Origin: Rhizobium sp. CB3090
Lineage (GTDB): Bacteria > Pseudomonadota > Alphaproteobacteria > Rhizobiales > Rhizobiaceae
Assembly (NCBI RefSeq): GCF_029714285.1
Contig: NZ_CP121662.1
Span: forward strand, 3,220,001-3,284,000
Length of the DNA stretch: 64,000 nucleotides
Reading direction: 5' to 3'
A program made the position numbers and the translations under genes. Every line of letters begins with the position of its first letter. Position 1 is the first letter of the stretch. Shown here piece after piece: positions 43,860-52,496 of the stretch. The notes below the pieces were generated by a model, which saw only the letters and a program-made list of their open reading frames with translations, did no database searches and was not told the DNA's origin.

Positions 43860-45590
43860 ATGCGAAGACATCTCTTGACGACGACGGCTGTCGCGCTGCT
43901 GGCCCTGGCCGGCACGGCCCACGCCGGCATGAACGAAGCCAAGGCGTTCCTGGACAAGGAGATCGGCGATCTTTCGACGCTCTCGCGCGCCGACCAGGAA
44001 AAGGAAATGCAATGGTTCGTCGATGCGGCCAAGCCTTTCCAGGGCATGGAAATCAAGGTCGTTTCGGAAACCCTGACGACGCACCAGTATGAATCGCAAG
44101 TTCTGGCACCTGCCTTTACCGCCATCACCGGCATCAAGGTCACGCACGACGTCATCCAGGAAGGCGACGTGGTCGAAAAGATCCAGACGCAGATGCAGAC
44201 CGGCCAGAACCTCTATGACGGCTGGGTCAACGATTCGGACCTGATCGGCACCCATTGGCGCTACAAGCAGGTGCGCAACCTGACCGACTGGATGGCGGGC
44301 GAGGGCAAGGACGTCACCAATCCCAATCTCGACATTGCCGACTTCATCGGCACCAGCTTCACCACCGCTCCGGACAAGAAGCTCTATCAGCTTCCCGACC
44401 AACAGTTCGCCAACCTCTATTGGTTCCGCTACGACTGGTTCAACGACCCGAAGAACAAGGCCGATTTCAAGGCCAAATACGGCTACGACCTCGGCGTACC
44501 GGTCAACTGGTCGGCCTATGAGGATATCGCCCAGTTCTTCACCGGTCGCGAAGTCGACGGCAAGAAGGTCTTCGGCCATATGGACTACGGCAAGAAGGAT
44601 CCCTCGCTCGGCTGGCGCTTCACCGACGCCTGGCTGTCCATGGCCGGCAACGGCGACAAGGGCCTGCCGAATGGTCTGCCCGTCGACGAATGGGGCATCA
44701 AGGTCGACGCCAATTCACGTCCGGTCGGCTCCTGCGTCGCGCGCGGCGGTGACACCAACGGTCCGGCCGCCGTCTACTCCATCCAGAAGTATCTGGATTG
44801 GTTGAAGGCCTACGCACCGCCGGAAGCCCAAGGCATGACCTTCTCGGAATCCGGTCCGGTTCCGTCACAGGGCAATATCGCCCAGCAGATCTTCTGGTAC
44901 ACGGCGTTTACCGCCGACATGGTCAAGCCAGGCCTTCCGGTCATGAACGCCGACGGCACGCCGAAATGGCGCATGGCTCCCTCGCCGCATGGCGTCTACT
45001 GGAAGGACGGCATGAAGCTCGGCTACCAGGACGTGGGTTCCTGGACGCTGATGAAGTCCACGCCGGTCGACCGCGCCAAGGCTGCCTGGCTCTACGCGCA
45101 GTTCGTGACCTCGAAGACGGTGGACGTGAAGAAGAGCCAGATCGGCCTCACCTTCATTCGCGAATCCACCATCCGCGACAAGAGCTTTACCAAGCGCGCG
45201 CCTGAACTCGGCGGTCTGATCGAGTTCTACCGCTCGCCGGCGCGTGTACAGTGGTCGCCGACCGGCACGAACGTTCCTGACTATCCGAAGCTGGCGCAGC
45301 TTTGGTGGCAGGCGATCGGCGATGCCGCATCCGGCGCCAAGGATGCGCAGGGCGCCATGGATGCGCTTTGCGGCGATCAGGAAAAGGTGCTGCAGCGCCT
45401 GGAACGCGCAGGCGTGCAGGGCGATATCGGTCCCAAGCTCGCCGAAGAGCATGATCTCAACTATTGGAACGCCGATGCCGTCAAGAACGGTCATCTTGCT
45501 CCTCAGTTGAAAATCGCGAACGAGAAGGAAAAGCCGGTTACCGTCAACTATGACGAACTGGTCAAGAGCTGGGCTGACGCAGCGAAATAA
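43860..45590 (+). CDS. glpV: Glycerol ABC transporter substrate-binding protein GlpV
   Basis: A 576-residue extracellular binding protein, larger than usual sugar-binding proteins. It starts MRRHLLTTTAVALLALAGTA with a Sec signal peptide cut near AHA, and GGGAGG lies 5 bases before the ATG. An upstream in-frame extension into glpU is rejected. Mature features are QYESQVLAPAFTAITGIKVT, DLIGTHWRYKQVRNL and PSHGVYWKDGMKLGYQDVGS-like segments. It closes the glpSTPQUV operon and is followed by a strong terminator hairpin. glpD, glpK and glpR are not in the window. Confidence 0.9.
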   Translation: MRRHLLTTTAVALLALAGTAHAGMNEAKAFLDKEIGDLSTLSRADQEKEMQWFVDAAKPFQGMEIKVVSETLTTHQYESQVLAPAFTAITGIKVTHDVIQEGDVVEKIQTQMQTGQNLYDGWVNDSDLIGTHWRYKQVRNLTDWMAGEGKDVTNPNLDIADFIGTSFTTAPDKKLYQLPDQQFANLYWFRYDWFNDPKNKADFKAKYGYDLGVPVNWSAYEDIAQFFTGREVDGKKVFGHMDYGKKDPSLGWRFTDAWLSMAGNGDKGLPNGLPVDEWGIKVDANSRPVGSCVARGGDTNGPAAVYSIQKYLDWLKAYAPPEAQGMTFSESGPVPSQGNIAQQIFWYTAFTADMVKPGLPVMNADGTPKWRMAPSPHGVYWKDGMKLGYQDVGSWTLMKSTPVDRAKAAWLYAQFVTSKTVDVKKSQIGLTFIRESTIRDKSFTKRAPELGGLIEFYRSPARVQWSPTGTNVPDYPKLAQLWWQAIGDAASGAKDAQGAMDALCGDQEKVLQRLERAGVQGDIGPKLAEEHDLNYWNADAVKNGHLAPQLKIANEKEKPVTVNYDELVKSWADAAK

Positions 45591-45613
45591 GCCCGATCTA
45601 TAGTGGGGTGGGG

Positions 45614-45646
45614 ATGCCGGGGCTCGAAAGGGCTCCGGCATTTTTC
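45614..45646 (+). terminator. Rho-independent terminator of the glp operon
   Basis: A GC-rich stem ATGCCGG(GGCT) / (GGCT)CCGGCAT with loop CGAAAG is followed directly by TTTTTC. It lies 24 bp after the glpV stop. The remaining 45647-45814 interval is AT-rich and contains no gene. Confidence 0.8.
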
Positions 45647-45814
45647 TGTAAACGACCTTGCAAAATCGGCCTTTTGAGACCGAAGTGTTCCACGGCCGAT
45701 CTCATACCGCGTCAGAGCTGAATAATTTTTTGAAGAAAAGATCGATCCAATGTCGGATTACTGAGGTACCGTTCGTCCTAAGGTCGTCCAATTCAGTTCA
45801 GAAGGATCACAACC

Positions 45815-46258
45815 ATGCCGAATACCATACGCCTGCATCGCGTTCTGGCAACCAGCCCGGAAAAGGTCTATCGCGCATTCATCGAGGCGGACGCGCTTGC
45901 CAAATGGCTTCCGCCCAACGGCTTCGTCTGCACCGTGCATCATCTGGAAGCAACGGCCGGCGGCACGTTCAAAATGTCCTTCCGCAATTTTACGACAGGT
46001 AAAAGCCACGCCTTTGGTGGCGAATATGTCGAGCTCATTCCCGGCGAGCTGGTGCGCTATACCGACAAGTTCGACGATCCCAACCTGCCGGGCGTAATGG
46101 AAGTGACCGTGACCTTGAAGAAGGTCCTGGTCGGGACGGAAGTGAATATCACCCAGGCCGGTGTGCCCGACGTCATTCCGCCGGAAGCCTGCTATCTCGG
46201 CTGGCAGGAGTCGCTACGCAATCTGGCAAAACTCGTCGAGCCGGATATCAACGAATAA
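45815..46258 (+). CDS. SRPBCC (AHSA1-like) domain protein
   Basis: A 147-residue protein with the SRPBCC/START-like hydrophobic-pocket fold of the Aha1 C-terminal type. Typical segments are IRLHRVLATSPEKVYRAFIE, ALAKWLPPNGFVCTVHHLEA, GGTFKMSFRNFTTGKSHAFG and the C-terminal CYLGWQESLRNLAKLVEP. Such proteins bind small hydrophobic molecules, and several lie in ArsR-SRPBCC modules, but no ArsR gene is adjacent here. Monocistronic, ends at a convergent terminator hairpin. Confidence 0.86.
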   Translation: MPNTIRLHRVLATSPEKVYRAFIEADALAKWLPPNGFVCTVHHLEATAGGTFKMSFRNFTTGKSHAFGGEYVELIPGELVRYTDKFDDPNLPGVMEVTVTLKKVLVGTEVNITQAGVPDVIPPEACYLGWQESLRNLAKLVEPDINE

Positions 46259-46291
46259 AAGGTCACGGATTTACGGCATTTGCCGATCTGA

Positions 46292-46318
46292 ACATCTCCC
46301 TCCATGTGAGGGAGATGT
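46292..46318. terminator. Bidirectional terminator hairpin
   Basis: A perfect 11-bp stem ACATCTCCCTC / GAGGGAGATGT with a five-base loop, between the convergent SRPBCC gene and the sugar-binding protein gene. No long U-run, but position and stability suit termination in both directions. Confidence 0.6.
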
Positions 46319-46384
46319 CATTGAGAAGGGACGGAACGGTCAGAGGCGCGGCATATCGCACGGCCCTGAATGAATCTCACTCCA

Positions 46385-47680
46385 TCAGCTCCTCTTCAGC
46401 TTCGCCTTCCCCTCGTCCAGCAGCTTCTGCGCCGCTTCCGCAACCGTGATCTTGCCGAAAGCGAGTTGATCTGCGACCGGGCGCATGACGTTCTGGTCGA
46501 ATTCGGTCGAGCCAAGCGGCGCCGGCGCGGGATAGGCGCCGACCTGATCCTTCAACAATTCCACATATTTCACCGTCTGTTGTTCCACCGGATTGAGCGT
46601 CGGCAGGATGGCGGCACGCACGGCAGGCGACATCGGCACGCCGCGCTCGACGCCAAGGATCTTGCCTGCTTCGAGATCGTTGACGAAGAAATTGATGAAT
46701 TTTGCGGCCGCTTCGCCATTCTTGCTGGTGGCCCCGACGCTCCAGATCAGGGCTGGGCGGTAATAATGGCCGGAAGGACCGTCCTTCTTTTCGCGTGGCA
46801 GCATCGTGATGGCAAGCTTGCCCTTGACAACAAGCTGATAGCCGACGAGCTGGTTGGAATAAGCCATGCCGATGGCCGATTTGCCGAGCGCCAGGCAATT
46901 GCTCTCGATGGTGTTCTGGTCGAGCGTCTGCACATCGGCGGAAACCGTGCCGCCGCGTTGGCGCAGGTCTTCCCAATAGGCATACCATTCCTTGGCATCG
47001 TCGACACCGAAGCCGAGACCGCCCTCATCCGCGTAGAGACTCTTGCCGCGCTGGCGCAGCCAGGCATCGAAGACATAATTGTAGCGCGCGCCGTAGGGAC
47101 CGCCCCAATAGCCGCGCTTGTCGGATGCCTTGGTCATTTCGACCGCCAGATCGGCATATTCGGCCCATGTCGTGGTCGGGCCGGGCGGCGTCAGGCCGGC
47201 CTTCTTGAAGGCGTCCTCATCATAGAACAGCGCAAAGGAATTCAAACCGAGGCCGACGCCATAGAGCTTGTTGTCGACCGTTGTGAGCTTCAGCACATCC
47301 TTGCCGAAACTGTCGACATTCAACGTCGAGGGGACGAACTGGTCGAGCGGCATGCAGGCGCCACGCTTCGAATAATCCGAGATTGTGCTCGGCTCGAGCT
47401 GGAAGACATCCGCTATGTTCTGGCTCGCCATTCCCGTTGCGAGCTTGGCCCAGTAGCCGTCGCCGCTGATGCTCTCGCCGACGACGGAGATATCCGGGTT
47501 CTTGCTGTGGAACAGCTCGGCGACGGCGACCGTGCGCTTGCCGCGATCGGGTGAGCCCCACCACATTGCCCGCAATTGCGTCGCATCGGCGAAAGCAGGC
47601 AGCGATCCGCCGGCTCCGAAAGCGAGGCCCGCGGCGGCTCCGGCAGTTCCAATCATGAATGAACGGCGATTCATGCGCAT
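46385..47680 (-). CDS. Tat-exported sugar-binding protein, no adjacent permease
   Basis: A 431-residue CUT1-type solute-binding protein beginning MRMNRRSFMIGTAGAAAGLA, a twin-arginine signal (RRSFMIG). GGAGG lies 7 bases before the ATG at 47680. The mature part shares many blocks with the binding protein at 56456-57739: MWWGS, NPDISVVGES, YGVGLGLNS, WLRQRGKSLY, DVQTLDQ and ILGVERGVPMSP. No permease or ATPase gene is beside it; it is divergent from a LacI-type regulator. It may feed the ABC transporter at 57744-62890. Confidence 0.9.
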   Translation of the reverse strand: MRMNRRSFMIGTAGAAAGLAFGAGGSLPAFADATQLRAMWWGSPDRGKRTVAVAELFHSKNPDISVVGESISGDGYWAKLATGMASQNIADVFQLEPSTISDYSKRGACMPLDQFVPSTLNVDSFGKDVLKLTTVDNKLYGVGLGLNSFALFYDEDAFKKAGLTPPGPTTTWAEYADLAVEMTKASDKRGYWGGPYGARYNYVFDAWLRQRGKSLYADEGGLGFGVDDAKEWYAYWEDLRQRGGTVSADVQTLDQNTIESNCLALGKSAIGMAYSNQLVGYQLVVKGKLAITMLPREKKDGPSGHYYRPALIWSVGATSKNGEAAAKFINFFVNDLEAGKILGVERGVPMSPAVRAAILPTLNPVEQQTVKYVELLKDQVGAYPAPAPLGSTEFDQNVMRPVADQLAFGKITVAEAAQKLLDEGKAKLKRS

Positions 47681-47841
47681 GAGATTCCTCCTTCTCTTGC
47701 GATGCCTATGACGCACTGCCCGCGGCGATCTCCCGACGCCTTGTGCGGACAAATTCAACGGGAGGATATGCAATTGTGTTGCGTAATGCAATAAATAATC
47801 TTTTTCTTGCAAATTTGCATAATTTGCGAAACTATTGCCGC
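47681..47841. promoter_or_regulatory. Divergent promoter region with LacI-type palindromes
   Basis: The 161-bp space contains the perfect palindrome TGCAAATTTGCA (47808-47819), the imperfect palindrome TTGCGTAATGCAA (47779-47791) and a further TTTGCGAAA half-site next to the LacI start. Repeated TTGC/GCAA half-sites around a central pair suit LacI-family operators. Control of both divergent genes is likely. Confidence 0.6.
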
Positions 47842-48864
47842 ATGAGTGAAATTCGATCCAAACGTGTAAGGCAAGCCGACATTGCCATCCAGGCAGGCGT
47901 CTCCGTTTCGACGGTGTCGCGGGTACTGACCAATGAACCTGGAATCAGCGAGGCAATCCGCCAGCACATCTTCAAGGTGGCGAGCGATCTCGGCTATCCC
48001 GTCAAACAGGCCGTGGAAACCATGCCGGCCGCGCTGGCGCTGATTGCCAGCGATAGCGTCACCGGCGGCCTAAGCGTCTTCTACGAAGGCATTGTCGAGG
48101 GCCTGCGCGCCGGCGCAGCCGAACAAGGCATGCCCTTCGACATTCGCCTCGTCCGCGAAGCAAGGACAGCGCCGGACCATATCAGGGAATATCTCCAGGC
48201 CGCCGGTGCCCAGGGTCTCTTCCTCGTCGGCATCGATCCCTCCGATGAGTTACGCATCTGGCTGGAGGATAGCGGCACGCCGGTCGTGCTCGTCAACGGC
48301 ACCGATTCAAGGCTGCGCTTCGATGGTGTCTCGCCCTCGAATTTTTTTGGCGCTTACGCGGCGACGCGACGCCTGATCGACGCCGGCCACCGCCGTATCC
48401 TGCATCTCACCGGTTCGCATCGCCAGACGATTCTCGAGCGCATCCGTGGCTTCGAGGCGGCAATTGCTTCCGTCGAAGGCGGTGAGGGCCGTATCGTGCC
48501 ATTGACGTTCCGCGGCAGCGCCAGCGCGGAAGCCCATGATGCCACGATCGCTGCCCTTGCCGAGGATCGCAGCTTTACCGCCGCCTTCTGCATGAATGAT
48601 TTCGTCGCGGTCGGCGTGCTCGAAGCGGTGATGGAAGCCGGTCTACGCGTGCCGGACGATTTTGCCATTGTCGGCTTCGACGACCTGCCCTGCGCGCTGA
48701 TGACCAATCCCCGCCTCGCCACCATGCGCGTCGACCGCGCCGCCATCGGACGCGAAGCCATCGGTTTAATGACCGCTCGCTTTCGCGATCGCGACGCGCC
48801 CGCGCGCCAAGTCTGTCATGCCGTCGTTCCCATTTCCGGCGGCACGCTCCCGCCCGAAACTTGA
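47842..48864 (+). CDS. LacI family transcriptional regulator
   Basis: A 340-residue LacI-family repressor. The N-terminal helix-turn-helix reads RQADIAIQAGVSVSTVSRVL, the hinge helix follows, then a periplasmic-binding-protein-like sugar domain with GIVEGLRAGAAEQGM, HRRILHLTGSHRQTILERIRGF and FAIVGFDDLP. It starts MSEIRSKRVRQ at 47842; 33 earlier codons in frame would cover the operator region. It lies upstream of the DUF2264 gene (42 bp) and divergent from the Tat-exported binding protein, so it probably controls use of the same carbohydrate. Confidence 0.9.
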   Translation: MSEIRSKRVRQADIAIQAGVSVSTVSRVLTNEPGISEAIRQHIFKVASDLGYPVKQAVETMPAALALIASDSVTGGLSVFYEGIVEGLRAGAAEQGMPFDIRLVREARTAPDHIREYLQAAGAQGLFLVGIDPSDELRIWLEDSGTPVVLVNGTDSRLRFDGVSPSNFFGAYAATRRLIDAGHRRILHLTGSHRQTILERIRGFEAAIASVEGGEGRIVPLTFRGSASAEAHDATIAALAEDRSFTAAFCMNDFVAVGVLEAVMEAGLRVPDDFAIVGFDDLPCALMTNPRLATMRVDRAAIGREAIGLMTARFRDRDAPARQVCHAVVPISGGTLPPET

Positions 48865-48906
48865 GCCCGTATCTTTAGCGGCAACGACCGAAAAAGAGCC
48901 AGACCG

Positions 48907-50763
48907 ATGACCTACGACCCCGCCAGCACCAACCCGCTCGCCGGCAATCCATTGGAAAACCGCACCGATATGTGCCGAGCGCTGATCGACCTGTTCTGTC
49001 CGCTGCTTCCCTACTTCTCCAAGGGCAACGCCCGGGTCCGCATCGACGCCGCCGGCGCCCATTTCGACCGCGCCGCCGCCGATCTCGAAGGTTTCGCCCG
49101 CCCGCTCTGGGGTCTTGCGCCGTTCGGCGCCGGCGGCGGCGATTTTGCGCATTGGGGCCGCTATGCCGAAGGGATTGCCAATGGCGTCGATCCCAGTCAT
49201 CCGGAATATTGGGGCACCGTCAACGGCCGCGACCAGCGCATGGTCGAACTCGCCGCTCTGGGTTTTGCGCTGGCATTGGTACCGGAAAAGATCTGGGAAC
49301 CGCTCGATGGCAAGGCCCGCGACAATCTCATCGCCTATCTCAAGCACGCCCGCACCTTCGACTATGCCGACAACAACTGGAAATTCTTCCGCGTTCTCGT
49401 GGATATCGCCCTCGACCGTCTCGGCGCGGAGTTCGATCGCAGCCTGACGGAGGATTACCTCAGGGAATTGGACGGCTTTTACATTGCCGATGGCTGGTAC
49501 CGCGACGGCAATATCAGGCGCATCGATCACTACATTCCCTTCGCCATGCATTTCTACGGGCTGATCTATTCCAAGCTCGTCGATGATGACCGCGCCAAGC
49601 GCTATCGCGAGCGCGCCATTCTCTTCGCCAAGGATTTCCGCCATTGGTTCGCGCCTGATGGCGCCACCGTGCCCTTCGGCCGCAGCCTGACCTACCGCTT
49701 TGCCTGCGCCGGCTTTTGGTCGGCACTCGCCTTTGCCGATGTCGAGGCGCTGCCCTGGGGCGAGATCAAGGGGCTCTGTCTGCGGCACCTGCGCTGGTGG
49801 GCCGACAAGCCGATCGCCAATCGCGACGGCACATTGCCGATCGGCTACGGCTATCCCAACCTGCTGATGTCGGAAAACTACAATTCCGCCGGCTCACCCT
49901 ACTGGGCCTTCAAGGCCTTCCTGCCGCTGGCGCTCCCGGAGACGCATCCCTTCTGGACTGCGGATGAGAAGCCGCTGGTCACTGAGCCGGCGATCGTGCC
50001 GCTCAAGCACCCCGGCATGGTGATGGTGCATGGCAAAGCTGATGTCGTGGCGCTGTCTTCCGGCCAGGAAAACCTGCAGATGCGCTTCGGGTCGGAAAAA
50101 TACGCCAAATTCGCCTATTCCGCCCGCTACGGTTTCAGTGTCGAAAGCGACGAGCGCGCCTTTGCCGGCGGCGCCTTCGACAACATGCTCGCCTTCAGCG
50201 ACGATGGCCTGCACTATCGTGTTCGCGAGACCAATGAAGAGGCGAAGCTCGCCGGCGATACGCTTTACGCCAAGTGGTCGCCCTGGCCCGATGTCACAGT
50301 TGAAACCTGGCTGATACCCGCCGCACCCTGGCATATCCGCCTGCACAAGATCATCACGCCGCGGCCGCTGCAGACCGCCGAAGGCGGTTTTGCCATTGCC
50401 CGGCGGGATTTCGAGGCCGATACGCTTTCGTCGCAGAAAGGCACTGCCTATGCTATCGGCGAGACGGATTTCAGCGGCATTGTCGATCTCGGCTCCACGG
50501 TCCCGCGCGACGGCCTTGCGCAGAAAGCGCCGCCCAACACCAATCTGATCGTTGCCAAGACACTGGTGCCGCAACTGCGCGGGGCGATTCCATCGGGCGA
50601 GACCATTCTCGTATCCGCCATTCTCGCCGAGCATGATCCCGCCGCCGTCTCCGGCGCCTGGACGAAACCGCCGGCAAAACCCGACCTCGATATCTTGCGC
50701 GCGCTGATCGCTGAAAAGGGCGTCACCGTCAGCGCCATCGACGTGCCGGGACGGCCGGCATGA
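48907..50763 (+). CDS. DUF2264 family protein, probable glycoside hydrolase (GH154-like)
   Basis: A 618-residue DUF2264 protein. The N-terminal two thirds should form an (alpha/alpha)6 barrel: FARPLWGLAPFGAGGGDFAH, HPEYWGTVNGRDQRMVELAA, DNNWKFFRVLVDIAL, DGWYRDGNIRRIDHYIPFAM and GYPNLLMSENYNSAGSPYWA are conserved in the family. The C-terminal third is a beta-sandwich. Related proteins are classed as GH154 beta-glucuronidases (from memory). It has no signal peptide, so the substrate is a cytoplasmic oligosaccharide delivered by the ABC systems. Its stop overlaps the next start (ATGA). Confidence 0.8.
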   Translation: MTYDPASTNPLAGNPLENRTDMCRALIDLFCPLLPYFSKGNARVRIDAAGAHFDRAAADLEGFARPLWGLAPFGAGGGDFAHWGRYAEGIANGVDPSHPEYWGTVNGRDQRMVELAALGFALALVPEKIWEPLDGKARDNLIAYLKHARTFDYADNNWKFFRVLVDIALDRLGAEFDRSLTEDYLRELDGFYIADGWYRDGNIRRIDHYIPFAMHFYGLIYSKLVDDDRAKRYRERAILFAKDFRHWFAPDGATVPFGRSLTYRFACAGFWSALAFADVEALPWGEIKGLCLRHLRWWADKPIANRDGTLPIGYGYPNLLMSENYNSAGSPYWAFKAFLPLALPETHPFWTADEKPLVTEPAIVPLKHPGMVMVHGKADVVALSSGQENLQMRFGSEKYAKFAYSARYGFSVESDERAFAGGAFDNMLAFSDDGLHYRVRETNEEAKLAGDTLYAKWSPWPDVTVETWLIPAAPWHIRLHKIITPRPLQTAEGGFAIARRDFEADTLSSQKGTAYAIGETDFSGIVDLGSTVPRDGLAQKAPPNTNLIVAKTLVPQLRGAIPSGETILVSAILAEHDPAAVSGAWTKPPAKPDLDILRALIAEKGVTVSAIDVPGRPA

Positions 50764-51785
50764 CCCGATCCCTCCCAGATCGCCCCACCATTGCCTTTGC
50801 CATGCAGCCCGCACGCACGCAGCATGTCTTGACGCCCGAACTGATCCGACGGCTCGACACGATCGCCCGGGTACTGGACGTCGCGCCAATGGAAAGTTTT
50901 GACGACGAAAGAGCGCAGAGGCTGCTGGGCGAGACGGAGATTCTGATCACCTGCTGGGGCTCGCCGCATATAGATGCCGCGGTGTTGGAGCGGGCACCGC
51001 ATCTGAGGCTGGTGGCGCATGCGGCCGGGACCGTGAAGGGCCTGATCGACGACAGCCTGTTTGCGAGAGGCATAGCGGTGAGTCATGCGGCGCAGGCCAA
51101 TGCCCTGCCGGTCGCCGAATTCACCCTCGCCGCCATCATCTTCGCCGGCAAACAGGTCTTCCGCTTCCGTGATGCCTATGTCGCCGATCGCCACCGCGGC
51201 CGAACGCAGCCGATGCAGAGCGAAGCGATCGGCAACTATGGCAGAACGGTCGGCATCATCGGCGCATCGCGCATCGGCCGGCGGGTGATCGAATTGCTCG
51301 CGCCGTTCGACTATAAAATCCTGCTTTACGATCCGATGGTCGATGCGGCGGAAGCGGGGCGGCTCGGCGTCGAGAAAACGGAACTCGACACCTTGATGGC
51401 CCGCGCCGATATCGTCTCGCTCCACGCCCCTTCGCTGCCGGCGACGCGGCACATGATCGACGCCCGCCGCCTGTCGCTGATGAAGCAGGGCGCCACCTTC
51501 ATCAACACGGCGCGCGGCGCGCTGGTCGATGAGGCCGCCCTACTCGCGGCGCTGAAAACCGGCCGCATCGACGCGATCATCGATGTCACCGATCCGGAAA
51601 TCCCGGAGGCAAGCTCCGCCTTCTATGAGCTGCCGAACATCTTCCTGACGCCGCATATCGCCGGCGCCGTCGGCCTGGAACGCACCCGCCTCGGCGAGAT
51701 GGCGGTCGATGAGGTCAGCCGCTTTATCGAGGGCAAGCCGTTGCTCTATGAAATCCGCCGCGACGACCTGGCGCGCATGGCGTAA
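50760..51785 (+). CDS. D-isomer-specific 2-hydroxyacid dehydrogenase family protein
   Basis: A 341-residue NAD(P)-dependent 2-hydroxyacid dehydrogenase. The cofactor loop is VGIIGASRIGRRVIELL, with A-S where many have R-G. Catalytic residues appear in VSLHAPSLPATRHMI, NTARGALVDEAALLAAL (Arg), DVTDPEIPEAS (Glu) and LTPHIAGAVG (His). It overlaps the DUF2264 gene by four bases, so it probably acts on a product of that enzyme, for example a sugar acid (inference). Confidence 0.87.
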   Translation: MTRSLPDRPTIAFAMQPARTQHVLTPELIRRLDTIARVLDVAPMESFDDERAQRLLGETEILITCWGSPHIDAAVLERAPHLRLVAHAAGTVKGLIDDSLFARGIAVSHAAQANALPVAEFTLAAIIFAGKQVFRFRDAYVADRHRGRTQPMQSEAIGNYGRTVGIIGASRIGRRVIELLAPFDYKILLYDPMVDAAEAGRLGVEKTELDTLMARADIVSLHAPSLPATRHMIDARRLSLMKQGATFINTARGALVDEAALLAALKTGRIDAIIDVTDPEIPEASSAFYELPNIFLTPHIAGAVGLERTRLGEMAVDEVSRFIEGKPLLYEIRRDDLARMA

Positions 51786-51887
51786 AGCCCCGGAATCATC
51801 ACCAAACCGCCCCATTTCGGCACGCGCGGAAAACCCGTTTTTAATCATTCTGGGCTAGCAATCGCTTCAGTGAAGAGGTTGTTAGTT

Positions 51888-52475
51888 ATGCGTACCCGTA
51901 TCGTGTCTATCGCCGCGTTGTTGTTGTTTGGAATTTTGGCGGGCTGTGCCACGGCTCCGTCCCATACCCGTAATGTCTGCGCGATCTTCGATCAGCGCGA
52001 CGGCTGGTTCAACAATTGGCAGCGTGCCGCCGAGCGCACCGAGCGGGAATACGGCGTGCCCGTCCCGATTCTGATGGCGACGATCTACGCCGAATCCGGC
52101 TTCCAGCCGCATGCCCGGCCACCACGCAGGAAACTGCTCGGCTTCATTCCCTGGACGCGGCCTTCCAGTGCCTACGGCTATTCCCAGGCCCTCGACGGCG
52201 CTTGGGAGCACTACCAACGCGACACAGGCCGCTGGGGTGCGCGCCGCTCCGACTTCTCCGACGCGATCGAATTCATCGGCTGGTATCACGCCCAGAGCCA
52301 TGTGCGGAACGGCATCCCGCTGAACGATCCCTATAATCTTTATCTGGCTTATTATGTCGGCTGGAAGGGCTATCAGCAAGGAGCGTGGCGCGGTAACGGC
52401 GACCTGCAGCGTACGGCACAGAAGGTCGCCAGCATGTCGGCCCTCTATGCCTCGCAGTTGCGCAATTGCAATTAA
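51888..52475 (+). CDS. Lipoprotein with lytic transglycosylase (SLT) domain
   Basis: A 195-residue envelope protein starting MRTRIVSIAALLLFGILAGC; the lipobox is LAGC, giving a lipid-anchored mature protein. The SLT-like core has PILMATIYAESGFQP with the probable catalytic glutamate, SSAYGYSQALDGAWEHYQRD, and FIGWYHAQSHVRNGIPLNDP, YNLYLAYYVGWKGYQQG. It should cleave peptidoglycan glycan strands. The ATG at 51888 has AAGAGG 9 bases upstream; an in-frame GTG six codons earlier is less likely. It interrupts the carbohydrate genes and seems unrelated to them. Confidence 0.85.
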   Translation: MRTRIVSIAALLLFGILAGCATAPSHTRNVCAIFDQRDGWFNNWQRAAERTEREYGVPVPILMATIYAESGFQPHARPPRRKLLGFIPWTRPSSAYGYSQALDGAWEHYQRDTGRWGARRSDFSDAIEFIGWYHAQSHVRNGIPLNDPYNLYLAYYVGWKGYQQGAWRGNGDLQRTAQKVASMSALYASQLRNCN

Positions 52476-52496
52476 GCCATCTGTCGAGGCTTGCAG

